This document shows positions 9,574 through 18,576 of a stretch of DNA of 64,000 bases, piece by piece. Made by a program: the position numbers and the translations under genes. The number at the start of each line of letters is the position of its first letter. The first letter of the stretch is position 1. The stretch is from Acetobacteraceae bacterium (GTDB taxonomy: Bacteria; Pseudomonadota; Alphaproteobacteria; Acetobacterales; Acetobacteraceae). Under the pieces are notes generated by a model. It was not told the origin of the DNA. It saw nothing but the letters and a program-made list of their open reading frames with translations, and searched no databases. The stretch spans positions 1-64,000 of the forward strand of contig JAIXWG010000061.1 of the NCBI GenBank assembly GCA_027482245.1, read 5' to 3'.

Positions 9574-10899
9574 TCAGCGAGAGCGGAAGTAGCGGCGCGC
9601 ACGGCGTTCCGCTTCCGCCGCGGCGGCCTGCGGCGTGGCCTGGCCGGAGGCGACGGAGGCGCACATCTGCACCATGACGTAGTCCGCCGTGGCGGCCACC
9701 GAACCCTCCGTGATCGGGCCCTTGTAGCCGTTCCAGAAGGGGTTGTTCATGGTGTCGCGGAACACGGCGATCTTCGGATCGCGCGTCCAGGTGGCGCTGG
9801 CGGCATAGGCGTTCAGCGGCTGCGACCAGTAGCCGATATTGGCCTGCAGCCAGGGATCGTACTGCTCCGCCTCGAACAGGAACTGCAGCAGCGCCTTGGC
9901 GGCGTTGGGGAAGCGGCTGTGGCGGAACACCATGGCGTTCAGCGTCAGGCCCGCATTCGGCACCGCGTTCAGCGTGCCCTTCGGCATCGGCGTCATCTGC
10001 GTGTCGTCCGCGATGTGCTTCAGCGCGGGGTCGTTCAGCATGGAGAAGTACAACGACACGCCGTTCTGCGTCAGGTGGCATTCGCCGGCGGCATAGGCGC
10101 GGTTGTTGCTGATGTCGCCCCAGGCCAGCGTGCCGGGCACGAAGGTCTGGTACAGCTCGCGCAGGTAGTTCAGCGCCGCCACGGTCTGCGGGCTGTTGAT
10201 GCTGACCGCACCCTGTTCATCCGTCAGCGACCCGCCGAAGGACCAGACCAGCCAGTTCGCGAAGGCGTTGCCGTCACCGACCGCATTGCCCAGCGCGAAG
10301 CCCGCGGGCTTGTTGATGCGCTTCAGCGCCTGGCAGAGCCGCAGGAAGCCCGCATGGTCATCCGGCACGCTCTCGAACCCCGCCTCCCGCAGGGTGGAGG
10401 TGCGCCAGATCGCCGGGCCGCCGGAGGAGCCGAAGGGCAGGCTGATCCAGCGGTCGCCGCGCCGCCCATAGGCATTCGCCAGCGGCCGCCAGCCGCCATA
10501 CTTCTGGCCGAGATAAGTCGCGACATCGGTGACGTCGTGGATCTTCTCCGCGAACAGGTGCGGGCCCGCGTCGAAGCCCACGATGATGTCGGGGCCGGCG
10601 CCGGTGTTCGCGGTGACGGCGGTCTGCTGGGTGATGTCCTCCCACCCCACGAAATCGACGCGGACCTCGATGCCGTTCGCCTGCGCGAAGCGCTGGCAGT
10701 TGGCGCGCCAGACATCCTCATCCGGCTGCACGAAGCGCACGGGGCGCAGCATGCGGAGCGTGGCGCCGCGTTCGATCGGCAGGTTCGGGGGCGTCGCGGG
10801 CTGGGTCGCGATCTGCGCCTGGGCGGCGCCGCCGGTGGCGGCGGCGGCCACGGCGCCGGCGGCGACCATGGTTTCGCGGCGGGTGATCAGGTTGGCCAT
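9574..10899 (-). CDS. Extracellular solute-binding protein, ABC family 1 (sugar type)
   Basis: This 441-residue periplasmic binding protein starts at ATG 10899. The N-terminus TRRETMVAAGAVAAAATGG followed by AQAQ is a signal peptide with a twin-arginine character. The mature part has the family-1 features: FVGWEDITQQ, GAGPDIIVGFDAGPHLF, AYGRRGDRWISLPFG, GFESVPDDHAGFLRLCQALK and a late NPFWNGYKGPITEG. It captures the substrate and delivers it to the two downstream permeases. It lies between the ATPase gene (62 bp upstream) and the permeases. The ligand cannot be predicted with confidence. Relatives in glycerol-3-phosphate, maltose and polyol systems all share this layout. Confidence 0.9.
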   Translation of the reverse strand: MANLITRRETMVAAGAVAAAATGGAAQAQIATQPATPPNLPIERGATLRMLRPVRFVQPDEDVWRANCQRFAQANGIEVRVDFVGWEDITQQTAVTANTGAGPDIIVGFDAGPHLFAEKIHDVTDVATYLGQKYGGWRPLANAYGRRGDRWISLPFGSSGGPAIWRTSTLREAGFESVPDDHAGFLRLCQALKRINKPAGFALGNAVGDGNAFANWLVWSFGGSLTDEQGAVSINSPQTVAALNYLRELYQTFVPGTLAWGDISNNRAYAAGECHLTQNGVSLYFSMLNDPALKHIADDTQMTPMPKGTLNAVPNAGLTLNAMVFRHSRFPNAAKALLQFLFEAEQYDPWLQANIGYWSQPLNAYAASATWTRDPKIAVFRDTMNNPFWNGYKGPITEGSVAATADYVMVQMCASVASGQATPQAAAAEAERRARRYFRSR

Positions 10900-10960
10900 C
10901 TTGTTCTGCTTCCTCCTTGTTGTCGTTGTTCAGTCAAAGGGGGGGATCGGGCAGGCAGGG

Positions 10961-12004
<1,044 letters not shown>

Positions 12005-12157
12005 ACGCCGCCCCCCGCGCGCCTCACTTGCCGGGGCTGCGCCAAGGGAAGCTACACATGCCGCGACGATCTGCGCAACCTCGCGCGGTAACCGCGTGGT
12101 TCACCTGCGCGTTCCGCATGGCCTTCGTGCTGGACGATGGGTTCACCCGGGTCTAGC

Positions 12158-12176
12158 CATGCTGCATTGCAGCATG
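12158..12176. promoter_or_regulatory. 19-bp perfect palindrome upstream of the MFS exporter gene
   Basis: The sequence CATGCTGCATTGCAGCATG has two 9-bp arms around one central base. It ends 12 bases before the ATG at 12189, directly in front of the ribosome binding site. It may be an operator for a dimeric repressor or a short RNA hairpin affecting translation of the exporter. No regulator gene lies next to it. The palindrome is seen directly; the role is inferred. Confidence 0.5.
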
Positions 12177-12188
12177 AGGGGTCCGCAC

Positions 12189-13352
12189 ATGCCCGAACAC
12201 TACAGGCGCCTGGCGATCCTGCTCGGCGCGCTGACCGCGCTGGGGCCGCTCGGCGTGGACATGTACCTGCCCGCCTTCCCGGCGATGGGGGCGGATCTCG
12301 GCGCCTCGGCAGCCGGCATCCAGCGCACGCTGGCGACCTTCCTGCTCGGCATGGCGCTGGGGCAACTGGTCTATGGGCCGCTGGCGGACCGTGTCGGACG
12401 TCGCGTGCCGATGATGGTGGGGCTGGTGCTGTTCATCCTGGCCTCCATCGGATGCGCGCTCGCGCAATCGGCGGAATCGCTCGCCTGGCTGCGGCTGCTG
12501 CAGGCCCTCGGCGGCTGCGTCGGCACCGTCGTCTCCCGCGCCGTGGTGCGCGACCTCTGTGACGAGCGGGGCGCGGTGCGGATGATGTCGCTGCTGATGC
12601 TGGCGATGGGCGCGGCACCGATCCTGGCGCCGATGTTCGGTGGCTGGATGCTGCTGGGCTTCGGCTGGCGCGGCATCTTCTGGTTCCTGGCGATCTACGG
12701 CGTCGTCGCGCTGTCCGTGCTGGCGGCGACGCTGCCGGAGAGCCTGGCCCCCGACCAGCGCCGGCGCGACGGGCCGCTGGCGGTGGTGGCGACCTACCTC
12801 TCCATCCTGCGGGACCGGCGCTTCCTGGCGCCGGCACTGGCGAGTTCGGTGCCGATGGCGGGTCTCTTCGCCTATCTCGCGGGATCGCCCATCGTGCTGA
12901 TGAACGTGCATGGCCTGACGCCGGCGCAGTACGGCATGGCCTTCGGGTCCAACGCGCTGGCGCTGATCGCCGCCAGCCAGGTGACGGCGCGGCTGGTGCG
13001 GGTGCGCGCGCCGGCCTGGCTGCTGCCCCGCGTCCTGGTGGCGCAGGCCAGCGCGGGGGTGCTGGTGCTGGCCGCGGTGCTGTCCGGCCTGCTGGTGCCG
13101 CTGCTGGCGGCGCTGTTCCTCTATCTCGGCCTGCTCGGCGCCACGCTGCCGCTGGCCGGGGCCATGGCGATGCAGCCCATGGGGCGCGCGGCGGGCAGCG
13201 CCTCCGCCCTCATGGGCACGATCCAGTTCGGCATCGGCGCCGCGATCGGCGCGCTGATGGGGGCGATCGGCGGCGGTGCGCTGGCGATGGGCGTGCTGCT
13301 GGGCTTGGCGGGGCTGTCGGGCCTGACCGCCTATCGCGCGCTGCGGCGCTAA
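12189..13352 (+). CDS. MFS multidrug exporter, Bcr/CflA type
   Basis: This 387-residue inner-membrane transporter has about twelve hydrophobic segments. The start ATG 12189 has a GAGGGG ribosome binding site nine bases upstream; a longer frame exists but the residues in front are not membrane-like. The drug/H+ antiporter (DHA1) signatures are visible: DMYLPAFPAMGADLG in the first periplasmic loop, the motif GPLADRVGRRVPM after helix 2, and LLQALGGCVGTVVSRAVVRD in helix 4-5, which is characteristic of the Bcr/CflA subfamily. It should export a drug or metabolite in exchange for protons. The stop codon TAA is formed exactly at the left end of the palindromic element at 13352-13514. The gene is divergent from the ABC operon. 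Confidence 0.88.
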   Translation: MPEHYRRLAILLGALTALGPLGVDMYLPAFPAMGADLGASAAGIQRTLATFLLGMALGQLVYGPLADRVGRRVPMMVGLVLFILASIGCALAQSAESLAWLRLLQALGGCVGTVVSRAVVRDLCDERGAVRMMSLLMLAMGAAPILAPMFGGWMLLGFGWRGIFWFLAIYGVVALSVLAATLPESLAPDQRRRDGPLAVVATYLSILRDRRFLAPALASSVPMAGLFAYLAGSPIVLMNVHGLTPAQYGMAFGSNALALIAASQVTARLVRVRAPAWLLPRVLVAQASAGVLVLAAVLSGLLVPLLAALFLYLGLLGATLPLAGAMAMQPMGRAAGSASALMGTIQFGIGAAIGALMGAIGGGALAMGVLLGLAGLSGLTAYRALRR

Positions 13353-13514
13353 GAGACCGTTTGAGAACACTGGCGGGTCGGTTTCGCTGGGTTTTTCCGC
13401 GCTGGGTGCGTCGCCGGACTTGCCGATGCAACCAGCATCGGCCGCGCCCGGCTCCTTCCCAGCACGAAAAATCCCTCGCGAACCCTCAGCCGCCAGCATC
13501 CTCAAACGGTCTCT
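13352..13514. repeat. 163-bp palindromic MITE-like element with 14-bp terminal inverted repeats
   Basis: The termini AGAGACCGTTTGAG (13352-13365) and CTCAAACGGTCTCT (13501-13514) are perfect inverted repeats. The middle holds a perfect 8-bp hairpin GCCGATGC/GCATCGGC (13422-13429, 13435-13442), whose centre (13432) coincides with the centre of the terminal repeats (13433). Further paired blocks lie in between, for example TTTTTCCGCGCTGGG against the complement of CCCAGCACGAAAAAT, so the whole segment can fold into one long imperfect hairpin. The ends recall the termini of IS5-family elements. No transposase and no clear target duplication is seen. It lies between two convergent genes and could also stop transcription from both sides. 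Confidence 0.7.
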
Positions 13515-13520
13515 GAGACG

Positions 13521-15599
13521 TCAGGCCGGCTCGGCCTCCGCCACCGGCTCCACGGTCGCGATGCGGCAGAGGGAGACCTGCATCTCCACCGTCAGCCCCT
13601 CGGCTTCCCAGTGCTGCTGCAGGATGCCGCCGAGCTGGTCGCGGATGGTGGCGGCGACCAGCCGGCTGCCGAAGCCGCGCCGCGTCGGCGCACCCGCCAC
13701 CGCCGCACCGCCGCGTTCCTGCCAGGTCAGCACCAGGTCGCCGGTCGCGGCGCGGATCTCCCAGGTGATGGAAAGCCGTCCCTGGGACCGCGCCAGCGCG
13801 CCATACTTCACCGCATTCGTCGTCAGCTCATGGAAGGCCAGCGACAAGCTCTGCGCGGCGGAGGCCGCGACGCGCACGGGCGGGCCCTCCATCGTCACCG
13901 CCATGGCGCCGTCGTCGCGCAGCGTGAAGGCGGCCAGTTCCCCCATCAGCAGCGCGCGCAGCGACGCCCCTGCCCAGCGCTGTTCCGCCAGCAGCGTATG
14001 CGCCCGCGCCAGCGCGGCGACGCGCCCTTCAACGGCGGCGGCGTAGGATTCGAGGCTGGTGCGTGGTGTCAGCCGCAGCGCGGCCTGCACCACGGCCAGC
14101 GCGTTCTTGGCACGATGGTCCACTTCCCGCGCCAGCAGCGCGCGGCGTTCCTCGGCCTCCCGCCGTGCGGAGATGTCCTGCACCGTGCCGGCGGCGCGCA
14201 GCGGGCGGCCGGCGCGGTCATGCTCGACGGCGCGCGCCCGCGCCTCCACCCAGACGATGCGGCCATCGGGGTGGTGGAAGCGATACTCGGCGGCGTAGAG
14301 GTCGGACACCCCCGCCGCCATGCGCTCGAACGCCTCCTTCATCGCGACGCGATCCTCGGCGTGCACGCGGTCCCACCAGCCGGGATAGGCGCCCACCATC
14401 TCGTCAGCCGGCGCGCCGAAGATGGCGAGCGTCCGGGGCGACCGCTGGACGATGCGCGTCAGCAGGTCGACCTCCCAGGTGCCGAGATCGGCGGCTTCCA
14501 GCGCCACGCGCAGCCGCGCCTCGCTGCCCGAAAGCTGGGCGCTGCGATGGGCGAGTTCGGCCGTGCGTTCGGCCACGCGGTGTTCCAGGCTGGCCCGCGC
14601 CGCCGCGGCCGCCCGGTCCGCCCGCCCGACCCGCCAGGCCAGCAGGCCGAGGGCGAGCGTCGCCGGCATGCCGATGCCGAACAGCCAGGCGATGCGGGCA
14701 AGCCAGCGATCCACGATCACCGCCCGGTCCCGCGCCGCGACCGCATAGGCCGGCCAGCCTTCGACGCGGCGATAGACATGCAGGCGGGACACGCCATCGA
14801 GCGACGAGGTCTCCTCCGACTCGACCCGGGCCGGGCCGCGATCCAGCACCGCCTGGGTCGCCGGCGTGGTGTGCGGCGGCCAGGGCGGTTCTGTCGGCAG
14901 TTCCAGCGTGCGCGCCAGCAGCGTGCCGTCCTGCCGGACCAGGGAGAGCACATCCTCCGACGTGCCGCGCAGGCGCCGGAAGCCCGTGCCCAGCATGGCG
15001 GGGGTGATGGAGATGTTGATGACGCCGTCGAAGGCGCCGGGCGGCAGGCCGTTGGCGGCGCCGTCGCGGCGCAACGTCACGGGGAAGAAGTCGCGCCCGT
15101 TGTTGCGGCCCCGGGCCACTTCCCCGATGCGCAGCGGCGGCGCATCGGCGCCGCGCATGGCGATGTGGTAGGGCCGGTCGGACAGGTTGACCGGCAGCGG
15201 CGTCGCCGTGTCGCTGGTCAGCAGGATCCGGCCGTCGCGCGCGATGACGTAGACGCTGAAGGCTTCCCCGTAGCGGTCCAGTTCAAGCACCTGGCGCGCC
15301 CGCGCGTGCAGTTCCTCCGCCCGCGCCAGGATCTCCTCGTCACTCAGGCCGTCCAGCAGCAACGCCACCTGCTGGCCGCGCAGGCGGTGGGATTCCAGCG
15401 CGGCGCGGGCGTATTCGGCGGCGGCATCGGCGGTGCGCGCCACCTCCGCCGAGGCTTCCTCCCAGGTCGAGGTCCAGGTGATCCAGGCGCCGACGGCCTG
15501 GATGGCGAGGGGCAGCAGCACGGCGGCGGCCAGCAGCGTCCGCCGGGGCGCTGCCCCGGTGTCGGATCGGTCCTGCTGGACGGCGTGGCTTGCTTTCAC
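13521..15599 (-). CDS. HWE-family sensor histidine kinase with periplasmic sensor and PAS domains
   Basis: The start is taken as GTG 15599 (692 residues), because the longer frame would run into the upstream E1 beta gene and its extra residues have no domain character. Order of parts: membrane segment about 19-41 (LLAAAVLLPLAIQAVGAWI), periplasmic cache-like sensor about 45-295, second membrane segment about 301-320, PAS/PAC about 356-478 (EYRFHHPDGRIVWVEARA) and the kinase core. The phosphorylated His is about residue 495 (EVDHRAKNALAVVQ). The N-box FHELTTNAVKYGAL and the LTWQERGG motif with the W-x-E signature define the HWE group. No response regulator lies beside it. Targets are unknown; HWE kinases often act in general stress or light signalling. 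Confidence 0.88.
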   Translation of the reverse strand: MKASHAVQQDRSDTGAAPRRTLLAAAVLLPLAIQAVGAWITWTSTWEEASAEVARTADAAAEYARAALESHRLRGQQVALLLDGLSDEEILARAEELHARARQVLELDRYGEAFSVYVIARDGRILLTSDTATPLPVNLSDRPYHIAMRGADAPPLRIGEVARGRNNGRDFFPVTLRRDGAANGLPPGAFDGVINISITPAMLGTGFRRLRGTSEDVLSLVRQDGTLLARTLELPTEPPWPPHTTPATQAVLDRGPARVESEETSSLDGVSRLHVYRRVEGWPAYAVAARDRAVIVDRWLARIAWLFGIGMPATLALGLLAWRVGRADRAAAAARASLEHRVAERTAELAHRSAQLSGSEARLRVALEAADLGTWEVDLLTRIVQRSPRTLAIFGAPADEMVGAYPGWWDRVHAEDRVAMKEAFERMAAGVSDLYAAEYRFHHPDGRIVWVEARARAVEHDRAGRPLRAAGTVQDISARREAEERRALLAREVDHRAKNALAVVQAALRLTPRTSLESYAAAVEGRVAALARAHTLLAEQRWAGASLRALLMGELAAFTLRDDGAMAVTMEGPPVRVAASAAQSLSLAFHELTTNAVKYGALARSQGRLSITWEIRAATGDLVLTWQERGGAAVAGAPTRRGFGSRLVAATIRDQLGGILQQHWEAEGLTVEMQVSLCRIATVEPVAEAEPA

Positions 15600-15690
15600 G
15601 CCCCCAAATTGCCGCTTCGGGCCGCCTCCGCAATCACCGGGGTGGGCTTCGCCTGAACACGAATGCGCGCGTGCCCTATGCGCGCAGGGG

Positions 15691-16665
15691 TTACGCGCGG
15701 ACCAGCGCCTCCGCCGTCGCAACCACCTTGACGACGTCCGGCTTCAGCGCATCCTCCAGCGGCGGCGCGAAGGGCACGGGCACGCGGGGCTGGCCGACGC
15801 GGGCCACGCCGCGCAGCGCGCCGGGGCCCAGGCGCTCCACCATGCGGGCGATGATTTCTCCCCCGAAGCCGCCCGTGGTCACTGCCTCATGCGCCACCAG
15901 CAGGCGGCCCGTGCGCCTGACGGAGGCCGCGACCGCGTCCTCGTCCCAGGGCCAGAGGGTGCGGAGGTCGAGGATATCCGCCGCGATCCCGCGCTGCGCC
16001 AGCATCGCGCCCGCCTCCTCCACCTGCGGCACCAGGGCGGACCAGGTGACGATGGTCACGTCATCGCCCTGTCGCGCCTGGCGGGCGCGGCCGAAGGGGA
16101 TGGGATCGATCACCGCCGGAACCTCCCCCACCATGGGGAACAGGTTCTTCGGATCGAAGAACAGCACCGGGTCGTCGCTGCGGATGGCGGAGACGAGCAG
16201 CCCCGCGGTATCGGCCGGCGTGGCGGGCACGGCGACGACGACGCCCGGGATATGCGTGAACCAGCTTTCGAGGGTCTGGCTGTGCTGCGCGGCGGAATTG
16301 CGCCAGATGCCGTGCGGCATGCGCACCACCACGGCGGGCTTGGCCTGGCCGCCGAACATGTAGCGCACCTTGGCGACCTGGTTCACCAGTTCGTCCATCG
16401 CGCACATGACGAAGTCGAAGATCCGCATCTCGATGATCGGCCGCGTGCCGACCAGCGCGGCGCCGAGCCCGCCGCCCATGATCATGCTTTCGCTGATGGG
16501 CGTGGAGACGATTCGCTGCGCGCCGAATTCGTCGAGGAAGCCGCGATACTGGCCGAACAGCCCGCCGCGGGCCACGTCCTCACCCAGCACCCAGACGGTG
16601 GGGTCGCGCCGCATCTCCTGCAGGGCCGCGAGGCGCGCGGCCTCCACCAGCGTGACGTTCGCCAT
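15691..16665 (-). CDS. 2-oxo acid (pyruvate/acetoin/branched-chain) dehydrogenase E1 component, beta subunit
   Basis: This 324-residue subunit starts at ATG 16665, two bases after the stop of the alpha gene. Family motifs are VTLVEAARLAALQEM, VWVLGEDVARGGLFGQY, RIVSTPISE, the glycine-rich AALVGTRPI and the C-terminal DILDLRTLWPWDEDAV, LLVAHEAVTTGGFGGEI. Together with the alpha subunit it forms an alpha2beta2 thiamine-diphosphate enzyme that decarboxylates a 2-oxo acid and passes the acyl group to an E2 lipoyl protein. Neither E2 nor E3 is next to the pair, so the substrate class (pyruvate, acetoin or branched-chain) cannot be settled here. Confidence 0.92.
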   Translation of the reverse strand: MANVTLVEAARLAALQEMRRDPTVWVLGEDVARGGLFGQYRGFLDEFGAQRIVSTPISESMIMGGGLGAALVGTRPIIEMRIFDFVMCAMDELVNQVAKVRYMFGGQAKPAVVVRMPHGIWRNSAAQHSQTLESWFTHIPGVVVAVPATPADTAGLLVSAIRSDDPVLFFDPKNLFPMVGEVPAVIDPIPFGRARQARQGDDVTIVTWSALVPQVEEAGAMLAQRGIAADILDLRTLWPWDEDAVAASVRRTGRLLVAHEAVTTGGFGGEIIARMVERLGPGALRGVARVGQPRVPVPFAPPLEDALKPDVVKVVATAEALVRA

Positions 16666-16667
16666 GG

Positions 16668-17654
16668 TCAATGCGCCTCCACCGCGCCGCTGTCCTGCAC
16701 GTCTTCCCAGGCGATGGCGGGATCGGGCCAGGGGGCGGAGAGCGCATCCTCCCGCGCATGGGTCATCTCCGCCCGCGCCTCGCCCTCGATCCCGTCGAGC
16801 ATCGCGGCGGGCACGCCCTCCGCCACCAGGCGGGAGCGCAGCCGGCCGATGGGCTCCGCTTCCTTCGCCGCGGCGACGGCGGCGGGGTCGCGCCAGGCGG
16901 CGGGGTCGGTGCTGGTGTGGCCCGTGATGCGGTAGGTCGTGGCGTGCAGCAGGCGCGGGCCGGCGCCGGCGCGGATCTCCGCCACCAGGCGCGCCGCCGC
17001 CTCATCCACCGCCGCCGCGTCGTTGCCGTCCACGCTGGTGCAGGGCACGCCGAGCGCTTCCGCCCGCGCCACCACGCCGGGGCCCGCGGTGACGGAGGCC
17101 GTGGCGGTGAAGGCTGCGACGCCATTGTCCTCGCAGACGAAGAGGACGGGCAGGCGGTAGAGCACGGCCCAGTTCAGCCCCTCCAGGAAGGGGCCGCGGT
17201 TGATGGCGCCGTCGCCGAAGAAGCAGGCGACGATGCTGTCCTGGCCCAGCAGCTTGAGGCCCTGCGCGGCGCCGACCGCGATCGGGATGCCGCCCGCCAC
17301 CACGCCATTCGCGCCGAGCATGCCGACGCTGAAATCGGCGATGTGCATGGAGCCCCCCTTGCCGCGGCAATGCCCGCCGGCGCGGCCGAACAGCTCCTCC
17401 ATCATGCCGGCCACGCCCGCGCCCTTGGCCAGCGCATGGCCATGCCCGCGGTGGTTGGAGGTGATGCGGTCATGCCGCCGCAGGTTGGTGCAGACGCCCG
17501 CCGCGACGCCTTCCTGCCCGATCGACACATGCAGGGGGCCGGGGATCTCGCCCGCCTTGTGGGCGGCGAGCGCCGTCTCCTCGAAGGCACGGATCCGGCA
17601 CATGGTGCCGTAGAGCGCGATGAGCCGCGCGCGGTTGTCCCCGCCTGTCGTCAT
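16668..17654 (-). CDS. 2-oxo acid (pyruvate/acetoin) dehydrogenase E1 component, alpha subunit
   Basis: This 328-residue thiamine-diphosphate-binding subunit starts at ATG 17654. The conserved opening is LYGTMCRIRAFEE with a later HVSIGQEGVAAGV. The phosphorylatable region RGHGHALAKG, the SMHIADFSVGMLGANGVV block and the diphosphate-binding motif GDGAINRGPFLEGLN ending in CEDN are all intact. Size and motif spelling are closest to the acetoin/pyruvate alpha subunits of bacteria. It is the first gene of a two-gene operon with the beta subunit. The promoter should lie in the 115-bp gap shared with the divergent gene at 17770. Confidence 0.92.
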   Translation of the reverse strand: MTTGGDNRARLIALYGTMCRIRAFEETALAAHKAGEIPGPLHVSIGQEGVAAGVCTNLRRHDRITSNHRGHGHALAKGAGVAGMMEELFGRAGGHCRGKGGSMHIADFSVGMLGANGVVAGGIPIAVGAAQGLKLLGQDSIVACFFGDGAINRGPFLEGLNWAVLYRLPVLFVCEDNGVAAFTATASVTAGPGVVARAEALGVPCTSVDGNDAAAVDEAAARLVAEIRAGAGPRLLHATTYRITGHTSTDPAAWRDPAAVAAAKEAEPIGRLRSRLVAEGVPAAMLDGIEGEARAEMTHAREDALSAPWPDPAIAWEDVQDSGAVEAH

Positions 17655-17769
17655 TCTTCGATTCCGTTTCCCCAACCACCCTCCCGCCGGGCGGGGGGCT
17701 TGCGGAGGATGCTTGAGCGGGCGAAGGAATCAAGCCGGGGTGGCCAACACCCCGGGGTTGGGGGGAAGC

Positions 17770-18576
17770 ATGGACGGCGCCGCGCTGGTCCTTGATAGCG
17801 TTACGTATCTGTCATCCGCCGCGCGCGGGCGCGTGGCCTGCTGCGCCAGCCATGGCGGCACCTATGCTGCCTGGTACGCGGCGCGGCATGGCGTGGCGGC
17901 GGTGGTGCTGCATGACGCGGGCGTAGGGCGCGCCCAGGCGGGGATCGGCGGGCTGGACTGGCTGGCGGAACGCGGCCTGCCCGGCGCCACGGTCGGCTTC
18001 CGCTCCGCCCGCATCGGCGATGGCGCGGACATGATGGCGCGCGGCGTGCTGAGCTTCGTCAACGCGCCCGCCGCCGCGCTGGGCCTGGTGCCCGGCATGG
18101 GCTGCGCGGCGGCGATGGCGCTGCTGGACGCCGCCCGCCTGCCCGCCGCATCCCCGGTGGGGGAGATGGGGGAGGCGCGGCACGAACTGCCGGGCCGCGC
18201 CGGCGTGCGGGTCTTCGCCCTCGACTCGAACGGCCTGGTCGGCGCCGGGGATGCGGGGCACATCGTCGTCACGGGATCGCATGGCGGCCTGCTGGGCGGG
18301 CGGCCGGAGACGGCGGTGAAGGCCGCGGTGCGCGCCGCGCTCTACAACGACGCCGGAATCGGCATCGACGCGGCCGGGATCTCCCGCCTGCCGGCGCTGC
18401 AGGCCCGCGGCATCGCCGGCGCCACGGTCGGCGCCGATACCGCCCTGATCGGGGACGGGATGAGCACCTGGCGGGATGGCATCATCTCCGCCGTCAATCC
18501 GCTGGCCGCCGCGCGGGGCGGCAGGGTCGGACAATCCGCGCGCGACTTCGTCGCCGCCATGCTGGAGCACGCCTGA
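17770..18576 (+). CDS. Unrecognised protein composed of two copies of one domain, coupled to a TPP-dependent enzyme
   Basis: The function of this 268-residue protein is not recognised. It contains an internal duplication. S27HGG, then LHDAGVGRAQAGIGGLDWL, PGATVGFRSARIGDGADM and SFVN recur as S170HGG, then YNDAGIGIDAAGISRLPAL, AGATVGADTALIGDGMST and SAVN. The His of SHGG, the Asp of DAG(I/V)G and the IGDG motif are kept in both copies and are candidate functional residues. There is no signal peptide or membrane segment. The stop overlaps the start of the next gene (TGATG), so the protein should be made together with the TPP enzyme and may be a subunit of it or act on the same compound. The start ATG 17770 has a GGGGGGAAG site. 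Confidence 0.75.
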   Translation: MDGAALVLDSVTYLSSAARGRVACCASHGGTYAAWYAARHGVAAVVLHDAGVGRAQAGIGGLDWLAERGLPGATVGFRSARIGDGADMMARGVLSFVNAPAAALGLVPGMGCAAAMALLDAARLPAASPVGEMGEARHELPGRAGVRVFALDSNGLVGAGDAGHIVVTGSHGGLLGGRPETAVKAAVRAALYNDAGIGIDAAGISRLPALQARGIAGATVGADTALIGDGMSTWRDGIISAVNPLAAARGGRVGQSARDFVAAMLEHA

